Below, one piece after another: positions 56,989-64,000 of a DNA stretch of 64,000 nucleotides. The notes under the pieces were generated by a model that saw nothing but the letters and a program-made list of their open reading frames with translations, searched no databases and was not told the origin of the DNA. The stretch comes from Russula earlei (taxonomy: Eukaryota > Basidiomycota > Agaricomycetes > Russulales > Russulaceae), in the NCBI GenBank assembly GCA_025769875.1, contig JAGFNK010000154.1, positions 44,026 through 108,025 on the forward strand. Reading direction: 5' to 3'. Both the position numbers and the translations under genes were made by a program. How positions within the stretch are numbered: the stretch's first letter is position 1; each line of letters begins with the position of its first letter.

Positions 56989-57941
56989 TGTCAAGACTCA
57001 CTGTTGAACTATCCAGTTCAAGAGCAAGGGATAAGCTCGAAGACGAGTCGATAGATGTCCAAGACCGTGTGGGCAAGGAGTAGAGTCCAGAGTAGTAACA
57101 AATACCAGAGAGGTACTGTTACTGTGAGAGTAGAGCAATCACGCAGGGAAGAGGCCAGGGTAGTCACAAGGGGATGGTCCTTAAAGGAGTATCCCAGGGA
57201 TGGAGAGTGCCGTAAACAAATGGACAGTCTGAAGACTGTCCACTACTTTATTGAGCGCTTAAATACTACAAGAGAACTGCTAAATAGGGAACAAGTCATA
57301 ACCTTGTTATCAAGCACAATAGAGTGATGAGTAAGAAGTCGGAGGATGCTTACTGAGCATGCTCAGTCATGCTCAGTAAGCTGCTGAGTAAGAAGCTTCT
57401 CTTGATGAGTAAGAGCTTCCATTGTCCACGTGTTCACTGCTTTAGTGCACGTGCAAGCACCTGGTTTATTTCCTGTTAGTTAGTTTAGGGCCGGTCATTT
57501 GAGGACTTGTAGTTTGGTTAGGGAATAGTGTTATCTTATAAGGCCCTTATATAGTTCTATTAGGGTCCTTAGAGTCGACCCTAATACTCTTATTAAGGTC
57601 CTTAGTGTTGCTTTATAGTTAGTTATTAGAGTTGGTCTAATAACGCGTTGTAGGGCCTTTGATACTAGGTTAGTACCTATTGTAGAGTTCCTAGGGTCGT
57701 CCCAAAGGGTCCTTAGGAAGGCCCTAATACTGTCTTTTGTTGCTAGAAGGGTTGCCTTTAAGTGGGGCTTGCTGTATGTCGATTGTGCCGAGAATCGCTC
57801 GCGCAACAATGCGCGCGCAATATTGTGGACACCTCTACTCACCCGTTTTGCTTGTGTGAACAGGGTGACACCATAGAGGCTGGGTTTCCTCCTATAAGGA
57901 AGGGTCCTTCAAGGGCCCTCTCCGGAGAATGGTTCATGACA
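56989..57941 (+). mobile_element. Solo LTR nested in the LINE (copy 1)
   Basis: Begins TGTCAAGACTCA and ends TTCATGACA (inverted TGTCA/TGACA ends), flanked by ACGCA (56984-56988) and ACGCG (57942-57946), a near-perfect 5-bp duplication. Removing it and one flank rejoins the LINE frame at ITGHA-FIGEY. Bases 56989-57829 are repeated at 61704-62553 with few substitutions and one 9-bp indel. A perfect 13-bp hairpin lies at 57349-57380. No protein domains inside. Confidence 0.85.
57349..57380. repeat. 13-bp perfect inverted repeat (6-nt loop) in the LTR
   Basis: CTTACTGAGCATG at 57349-57361 and its complement CATGCTCAGTAAG at 57368-57380, loop CTCAGT. A second, nested palindrome CTGAGCATGCTCAG overlaps it. 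Conserved at 62064-62095 in the other LTR copy. Confidence 0.85.
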
Positions 57942-58428
57942 ACGCGTTCATCGGGGAATACACTCAACGCTTCCACCCAAGGCACACACCTGCACAGATT
58001 GCATGCCTATGTGGCGAGCCCCTCCAAACAGTTGAGCACATGCTCCTGACATGCCCACTCCTCCACGACGCGTGCCGCAGACATCTGTCTGCAAATGGCC
58101 GCCCACGAAACCTACCCCAGCTGTTTGACCACCCAGAACGGGCACAGAGCACGCTCCTCTTTCTCAAAGAAATGAAGGCGTGCCTAAAACTGAGGGAAAA
58201 CTGGGACCCAGGAGGGAGAAGGGAGAACCGGGGAACGCAGAGACACCCCACATAATCATCACAACCGACCACCAAACACTATACTCTACTGCTGTCATAC
58301 CGCCTCAGCGGACAACCCAAGACCCATAAACGCCTAATCACATTACGTCGCATACCATGCCTGTGACCGCCTCTGTATCATGTTTTACGCGCAGCGGAAT
58401 ACAAATTCGGATAAAAAAAAAAAAAAAA

Positions 58429-58441
58429 CCTTCTTGGATAA
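58429..58441 (+). repeat. Right target-site duplication of the LINE
   Basis: CCTTCTTGGATAA directly after the A16 tail of the element (58413-58428). Confidence 0.92.
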
Positions 58442-59231
58442 GTCCCAGTCAATCAATAAACCTGATCGATCTGGGGTGATCAGAATGTTTCCTGCGCTCG
58501 CATCCTGATGTAAAATTTTTGCTTTGTTGTATGTGTCTGTATGAGCTGTTCCAAATTGTCAAACAACAAACTTAAATGTAATGCCAATCCTCACTGATCA
58601 TAGCATCCCGAATGACCTGGCATAGCTCCTGAGTCGATCCGAATGTACTCAGCGGCTGTCCAAGCGTGTTCAAGACAAGTTGGTAGTGGACATATCGTTT
58701 GATGCGCAGTGTACCGGGACACCAAATACGTTTGCGATTGCCATCTTTCACATAGTCTTGTGTCCTTGTGCTCTGTATGTCGAGTGGATGCTCCGGTGTC
58801 AACAGCATGTTGCCAGCTGGACCCAACCTTGGAATGTAACGCACTTTTGCTTCTTGTAAATTGTGATAAATATCCCCTTCTTTCTCGATACCTGGGAAAT
58901 CGGTACGCCAGTAATCTTTGAAGTAAACCAGTTCATTCCATTCAATGTTGTGGCAGACATATCCGAACGTTGACCAACCAAAAAGGGTTTTCGTCTCCCA
59001 TATTGGTTTCCATGTGATATAGGGCTTCGGCTGTCCATCCATGGCATGATCATCATTGATGAGAATCTGGCAAAGGTCTTCAACTTCAACTTTCTCAACC
59101 TCCATGTATACTGCCAGTGTGGACTGTGCAGCACCAACCCCCTTATCATTCTCCGAGACTGAGGTGACAGTGGTGTGTTGAGATTATCATTGATTTGGGT
59201 GATTTGGTATGTTACCACTACCCTGGGATGT

Positions 59232-61703
59232 TGTGATGTAATCACAGCTCAGACGCGTTGACACATTGGTTACACGGACCGGGCATCATCGGCTTAGCTC
59301 AGGTGCATGACGCATCGGATTACGCGGTCCGGCTCAGCTCATATGCTGAGATCTGTATTACTTACAATGATAAGTTAATTGATGACAATCGGTAGCTACT
59401 AACGACTGATCCTTGTATGATCTTTGTTTCTTATTGATGGTAGCTACTTGCAGTGTACTTAGAGACGCTCCGGAGTACTTAAGAGCGTCGTATTTCGATA
59501 GATCACTTCAGTCTTGTCTTACACAATACTGAAGTGAGTACTTACTGTTTCCTATCTTATCTCTCGCATCTAATCACACATTGTAGATATCTTTTGATAG
59601 GTATTACTGAAATACAGTCTTGTCTTACACAATACTGAAATATCTTTTGATAGATCTTAAGGATCTTATCGCTCTTATCATAACCTGCGCCCATCTGCTT
59701 CAACAGGTTATGGGCCCTGACCGTGTCTAAATTCCAAAGTCGAAGATTCACACACAAGCTTACTGTTACCGAGTGGTTTGGGGTCCGGAAGATGCCGGAA
59801 CACCTGAACTATGGACTGCACCGTTTGCATTATGCGTGCGTCAGATCTTGATCGTTTATGTTCCTTGATATCACATTCGGAGCGCGTTGATCGTATCTTT
59901 CAGAAGATGTACTGAAGAAGCAATGAGTAGCATTGCTTCTGTCCCAGATGTTCCTGTACCGCCACGTACATCGATTCCTTGATTGGGGAAGCACTTAATG
60001 CTTCCAGCACCGAGATCGTTTACATAGAAGCAACCTCGCTTCTATGAGCCATGTTTTGCTTCTATAGCACCGACTAGTACTACAGTAGTACAAACCTTAT
60101 CCCTGTAAGGCTATATAAAGCCCCCAGTTGTAACAGTTGAGCCCTAAGCTCGACTTAGTTTGCCAATCCCAAACAGTTGACTCCTACCCCGTCTGCAGAG
60201 CCCCTCTCATCTTGTTGTCATACTCTAGAAGGATCTAACACTCCTTCCCCTCCACGAGTATTGCTTGCTTTACTCAAGCATATCTGCATTGGTAGGACGT
60301 GTTTATAGACGCGACCATTGATCTTATTTAAGGCACTTTGGAGCCTTAACATAAGTCGAGCTTCTATCACAGACATCGCTGTGAAAGCGAACCAGAAATA
60401 GGCAGGAAGCCTAAAGACTAGGATCTAGTCATCATACGGTCAGCAACCTACGCTGAAGTAGTCAAGGGAGAGAATCTATACAGACCTCTCCACGACAAGA
60501 AGAAGGTGTACTACGTGACTCTCGACGAGCAGCACGGTTGGACACACGCATACTTCTGTAAAGACCCCTACTGTCATTGGCATAGACAGTGGTAAGAGGG
60601 CAGACAAGTCCCGACTCCCTAGGAAAGGCAGTGGCGAGTGGACAAACTGGAAATCGAAGGAGAACATAGCATACGCGTAAAGTTCAACCAGAAATCAAAG
60701 CAAGGAACCAAATTTGGTTGGTTCAAAGCTAGAGAGAGGGACAATCTACCCTCAGGAATCAAAGGAACTGCCATCTGGTGTTGGGCAGACCAGGAAGGGC
60801 CTAACAGATACGAGGTCCGATACAAAGGAAGCTACCTTGTGAATACATCAACGATCAGTGGTACTTTGTTGATTACCACAAAGGACATCCCTACGCAGGA
60901 GAGGACGAAGACATCGACAAATATAAGGTCTTAGGTTTAGGAACCAAGACAGATCCTTATACTACTCATTGGGAAGCCAGAAGCTCAGTAGTAGATGACC
61001 CAGCTCCATTGATACAAAAGTCATCAAGTGGAGAAACAGAACAGTCGGACCCTCCGACTACAGATCAGAAAGCAGAAGCACCAGAAGTATTGGAGCTAGC
61101 TGAAAGACTAGAGCAGACAGTACACGTCTCGCCCATTGAACCAACAATTGTTGAAGAACCAGAAGAATCAGTCGAAATGGCTACCATTGCAGCAATGCAG
61201 ACAGCCACCATTGCCACCCAGACAGCAGGTGGAAGAGCAGGGCCCACCATCGTAGTAAACCCTGGAGGAGGTCCACCTGGAGCAGGAGGACCACCTGGAG
61301 GTGGAGGAGTCCCCTTCGGACCCGGAGGTCCACCAGTACCAGGAGGAGGCCCATCTGGAGGAGGCCCTCCGGCAGGGGGACCACCAGCAGCACCTCCTGT
61401 AGGACCAGGGGCAAATCTGGCACCTCAGCCGGCACCAGGCCCCCATGGGGGCAACGGATCTCTCAAAGGAGACCCTCCTGAAGTCTTCAAAGGAGACAGG
61501 AAAAAGACGAAGTACTTTGTCCAGGATTTCAATCTATGGAATCTGCTCAACAGCGACAACCCGACCATGACTATTCCAATGAAACGAGTAGCCCTAGCTC
61601 TCACCTACATCAAAGGAGAGAAAGTGCATGAATGGGTGGTCAATCAAACGAACCTGGTAGAAGCAAAAAGAAATGGGGACCCGCCGTCTCCCTATGCACC
61701 AGT
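59232..61703 (+). mobile_element. Gypsy-like LTR retrotransposon, 5' part (element B)
   Basis: Starts TGTGATGTAATCACA (59232) where kinase similarity stops. A presumed 5' LTR of about 1.0-1.1 kb contains a TATA box (GGCTATATAAAGCC, about 60109-60122), placing the transcription start near 60140. The LTR's right end is not certain: ATCACA at about 60367-60372 would mirror the left terminus. From about 60430 a degenerate gag region follows. Pol, protease and integrase are absent because the element is interrupted at 61704; they may lie beyond the window. Confidence 0.65.
60430..61703 (+). pseudogene. Gypsy gag region, frame-shifted and interrupted
   Basis: Three plus-strand frames are used in turn: first NLYRPLHDKKKVYYVTLDEQ-HGWTHAYFCKDPYCHWHRQW to TAA (60593-60595), then a second frame to about 60850, then a long frame to 61703 with QWYFVDYHKGHPYAGEDEDI, an acidic stretch, a Pro/Gly-rich tract (GGGPPGAGGPPGGGGVPFGP type) and the capsid-like end GDPPEVFKGDRKKTKYFVQD, FNLWNLLN, PMKRVALALTYIKGEKVHEW. 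The last part matches the Gag of basidiomycete Ty3/Gypsy elements by pattern. It stops at PPSPYAPV where the LTR begins. Confidence 0.65.
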
Positions 61704-62553
61704 TGTCAAGACTCACTGTTGAACTATCCAGTTCAAGAGCGAGGGATAAGCTCGAAGACGAGTCGATAGACGTCCAAGACGGCGTGGGCAAGGAGTAGAG
61801 TCCAGAGTAGTAACAAATACCAGAGAGGTATTGTTACTGTGAGAGTAGAACAATCACGCAGGGAAGAGGCCAGAATGGTCACAAGGGGATGGTCCTTAAA
61901 GGAGTATCCCAGGGATGGAGAGTGCCGTAAACAAATGGACAGTCTGAGGACTGTCCGCTACTTTATTGAGCGCTTATATACTACAAGAGAGCTGCTAAAT
62001 AGGGAACAAGTCATAACCTTGTTATCAAGCACAATAGAGTGATGAGTAAGAAGTCGGAGGACGCTTACTGAGCATGCTCAGTCATGCTCAGTAAGCTGCT
62101 GAGTAAGAAGCTTCTCTTGATGAGTAAGAACTTCCATTGTCCACGTGTTCACTGTTTTAGTACACGTGCAAGCACCTGATTCATTTCCTGTTAGTTAGTT
62201 TAGGGCCGGTCATTTGAGGACTTGTAGTTTGGTTATGGAATAGTGTTATCTTATAAGGCCCTTATATAGTTCTATTAGGGTCTCTAGAGTCGACCCTAAT
62301 ACTTCTATCAAGGTCCTTAGTGTTGCCTTATAGTTCGTTCTATAGTTATTTAGAGTTGGTCTAATAACGCGTTGTAGGGCCTTTGATACTAGGTTAGTAC
62401 CTATTGTAGAGTTCCTAGGGTCGTTCCAAAGGGTCCTTAGGAAGACTCTAATACTGTCCTTAGTTGCTAGAAGGGTTGCCTTTAAGTGGGGCTTGCTGTA
62501 TGTCGATTGTGCCGAGAATCGCTCGCGCAACAATGCGCGCGCGATATTGTGGA
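61704..62553 (+). mobile_element. Second copy of the same LTR (copy 2), inserted in gag and truncated
   Basis: Begins TGTCAAGACTCA like copy 1 and follows it for 850 bp including the hairpin (62064-62095). A 9-bp insertion relative to copy 1 lies near 62335. Similarity stops at GTGGA (62553), where copy 1 still has 112 bp to go; the next bases start another element with TGTTACG. Confidence 0.85.
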
Positions 62554-64000
62554 TGTTACGAACCAAGGCCAGACCCTGACCGTAGACGGTCCTATTTCAC
62601 TCAAGAGAGACCTCTCTCATTTTGCATTACCAACTCCCTTCCGTTTTCTGGGCTATTCCCCCTGCAGTGCAAGATATCGCTATTGCAAAGGCACTATAAC
62701 TCGACCAGACACCCGTTTCCTAATCGGGTAATCATCGCGTGGCAGCCACATGGCCACCCAGCCACCAAGGACCCGAAACAGCGGCACAAACTCTTAGGAG
62801 CTGTTGCATAAATCATCTGACGTCATCCAGGCTCCAATGACATCATAGCTGACTGAGCGACTCCACAGTGACCTCATAGGCTCACTAAGCACTCCACAGT
62901 GACATCATAATGATGTCATCGCTCCACAATGATCAGTAATGCGCTCAGTAAGCCTGAAACTTGACACAAGCAAGTTTATGCCTCTGTAGTCCTATTGGAC
63001 GGTACCAAAGAGTCTAGAATAGTCCCAAGTCTTTGTAATCGACCCTGTACACTGTATATAAGCCCCAATGAAGCATGGCAGTCGTCAGACTGTCCATTTG
63101 TGATACTCTCCTCTTCCTGGGTACTCCCCTGCGACCGCTCAGTTTAAAGACTCCTCCCGTCCCCAAGGTACTCTTCTACGACCGCCTTGTTTAAAGTCCC
63201 TCGCTGCACTGGCTTCTAACCTTCGCCTCTGCCTCCAGTTACACGTACCAGTCCCCATCTGGTACATCTTAGTCATTTGGCTCGTCCTCTTGTTCAACGC
63301 CGCCTACGCCGCGTACCATCTGTTCCGACCCTTGCCCACCTGCTCCTGAGTCCACACGGATCAGCAGTACGTGTCTTGACATCTGGACAGTCTCTCATCA
63401 TCCCTGTATTGACCAGCCAACGCTCAAGTGTCCACTCCTAACTCCCCCACTTTGGTTAACACCGCCTTGCGCCTCCCTTCTCCTCTGCAACCTACCCCAC
63501 GCACTGCCCTTCGCATTCTCACTGAAGACATCGACCCGGTCGACACATCCTCACCCCTCAGCATCTTGTACTCCCCAACAGCCCCACCATCGTCTCCCAC
63601 CATCGCCCAGCCTATTCCAGGTGACTTTGTCCCTGTCGGCACTCCCCCTCCTGCGCAGAACGAGCAACAGCAAGCGGACCGACCTCCCTTGCCTGAAGGC
63701 TTCCTTGACCGCCCCCCTTGCACAGCATTTCGCTTCCATCCGCACCAGTACTTCGTCCTCCCTACCACCAATCGTCGCCAAGAGCAGTGGCGCCCCCTCC
63801 ACGACTTAAATTATCAAGATTACCTCGGACGCATCCCTACCTCAGACCAACTAGCTCGTCGCGCGTTCACAGACACCTTCACCACAGCCTTTCGTGCACG
63901 CATCGTCCACACTTTTGCGGTCGAACCCTCCAACGCTGCCCTTGCCACCCAGTACAATCTCACCCCCTTTGGCATCTGCTCCAACGTCGGGATATACGCC
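62554..64000 (+). mobile_element. LTR retroelement, 5' part (element C), running off the window
   Basis: Starts TGTTACGAACC exactly where LTR copy 2 breaks. Contains a perfect TGACGTCA palindrome (about 62818), two copies of an ACTCCACAGTGAC(A/C)TCATA repeat (about 62851-62911), and a TATA box (GTATATAAGCCC, about 63053-63064). CT-rich leader follows, then a long open frame from 63415. Likely an LTR plus the beginning of the internal region; the LTR's right end could not be fixed. Confidence 0.5.
63415..64000 (+). CDS. Open frame without ATG, probably gag-like, continues beyond window
   Basis: After a TGA at 63403-63405 region the frame beginning near 63415 (QVSTPNSPTLVNTALRLPSP) stays open to the window end, about 195 codons. 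First part Pro/Ser/Thr-rich, then LPEGFLDRPPCTAFRFHPHQ, WRPLHDLNYQDYLGRIPTSD, QLARRAFTDTFTTAFRARIV and YNLTPFGICSNVGIYA. No methionine codon starts it, so either splicing, a non-AUG start or an upstream frameshift is needed. No family recognised; position downstream of a TATA-bearing LTR suggests a retroelement structural protein. Confidence 0.45.

Larger units (their letters stand above)
54781..58255 (+). pseudogene. LINE reverse transcriptase ORF, interrupted by TGA and a solo LTR
   Basis: RT domain in order: NFRPIALLECLGKLLEKIVA, TTQFGGRNASSTIDAGLTLL, the first catalytic Asp in LLLFDIQGFFDNI, GTPQGSPASPVLSILYTSPM, and the active-site motif MYIDDGAIFA (YIDD). A TGA at 55657-55659 interrupts the frame, which continues in register as HVECMCNRARASLKALQLLG. 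A distant RNase-H-like region follows (TNIILLWIPRNSKPTGYRKA, KQLAMEAARTA), though its acidic residues are not clear. The frame is cut at ITGHA (56988) by the LTR and resumes at 57947 as FIGEYTQRFHPRHTPAQIAC, with the zinc knuckle CLCGEPLQTVEHMLLTC (C-X1-C-X8-H-X4-C), ending at 58255. C-terminal CCHC motifs of this form are common in LINE polymerase proteins. Confidence 0.85.
54117..58428 (+). mobile_element. Non-LTR retrotransposon (LINE) inserted in the FunK1 gene
   Basis: Boundaries are set by a perfect 13-bp target-site duplication and a 3' A16 tail on the plus strand, the signature of target-primed reverse transcription. Contents: a 660-bp GC-rich leader with tRNA-like promoter boxes (54158-54170 and 54186-54196), two triplicated short tandem repeats (54697-54738, 54747-54779), the reverse transcriptase frame from 54781, a degenerate RNase-H-like stretch, and a C-terminal CCHC motif (about 58003-58053). 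An endonuclease domain and ORF1 are not visible, so the copy is 5'-truncated, chimeric or of an unusual class. It contains a nested 953-bp LTR insertion and an in-frame TGA, so it is dead. Confidence 0.88.
53255..59231 (-). pseudogene. FunK1-type fungal protein kinase, broken by a LINE, an LTR element and stop codons
   Basis: Minus-strand relic of the agaricomycete FunK1 kinase family (PF17667 type). The upstream part (about 59165 to 58442) gives LVYFKDYWRTDFPGIEKEGD, LTPEHPLDIQSTRTQDYV, QPLSTFGSTQELCQVIRDAM, and after a short intron [16 protein letters not shown] and [11 protein letters not shown]. The downstream part (54103 to 53255) continues with DLESFYWVLLYMVMKY, an in-frame TGA (53897-53899), then MQDVFDGYRY and SEWVLTLIGRL. 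The catalytic loop reads HQD instead of HRD, and DWD stands where most kinases have DFG, the latter being usual for FunK1. The two parts are separated by a 4.3-kb LINE with a 13-bp target duplication in the kinase sequence. The N-terminal end is cut at about 59232 by an LTR element. Not functional. Confidence 0.85.

Noticed and set aside
57830..57835. Alternative right end of LTR copy 1 at GTGGACA
   Set aside because: It would pair nicely with TGTC at the left end, but the flanking bases do not duplicate ACGCA and the LINE frame does not rejoin there.
1..64000. CRISPR arrays, rRNA operons, biosynthetic gene cluster
   Set aside because: No regularly spaced repeats, no rRNA signature, and the genes are unrelated housekeeping functions; CRISPR is not expected in a fungal nuclear genome.

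Overview
The window looks like a nuclear genome segment of a filamentous basidiomycete, most likely an agaricomycete. The reasons are many short introns (mostly about 45-65 nt, GT-AG with CTRAY-like branch points), CT-rich promoters, a FunK1-type kinase relic, a Zn2Cys6 regulator and basidiomycete-style Gypsy and LINE elements. All gene models were spliced by eye from domain continuity and splice signals; none has transcript support.

Left and centre (1-52 kb) is a gene-dense, GC-rich housekeeping arm. In order: 3' end of a Bzz1-like F-BAR/SH3 protein (+); CCR4-NOT deadenylase CAF1/POP2 (-); a CENP-B-type DNA-binding protein (+); a UPF0390 small basic protein (-) divergent from the complex I subunit NDUFA9 (+); a Zn2Cys6 transcription factor with a 6-nt microexon (-) divergent from TOM22 (+); two convergent paralogues of unknown function that share a C-terminal module (17.9 kb + and 22.6 kb -); SSU processome factor UTP3/SAS10 (-); a small C2H2 protein (+); rRNA-processing factor FCF2 (-) 78 bp from ubiquinone-biosynthesis COQ5 (+); cullin-1 (-) divergent from histone acetyltransferase RTT109 (+); a SAP-domain protein with a probable GC-AG intron (+); actin-capping alpha subunit (-); a secreted GH13 amylase with a hydrophobic C-terminus (+); a second C2H2 protein with internal repeats (-); an Old Yellow Enzyme (+); and a small secreted protein (-). 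These are unrelated housekeeping and regulatory genes, not a biosynthetic cluster. Themes that recur are ribosome biogenesis (UTP3, FCF2), mitochondria (NDUFA9, TOM22, COQ5) and actin (Bzz1, capping protein).

Right arm (52.5-64 kb) is an AT-richer transposon island whose nesting can be read directly. A FunK1 kinase gene (-) was split by a LINE-type retrotransposon (54117-58428) flanked by a perfect 13-bp target-site duplication and ending in poly(A). The LINE was itself hit by a 953-bp solo LTR (56989-57941). The upstream end of the kinase was cut by a Gypsy-like element starting near 59232. The gag region of that element was hit by a second copy of the same LTR (61704), and that copy is broken at 62554 by a third LTR element that runs off the window.

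Two conserved genes (UTP3, FCF2) need a single-base frame change that no normal intron can supply. These are either assembly indels or real lesions. No rRNA, CRISPR or convincing tRNA gene was seen.
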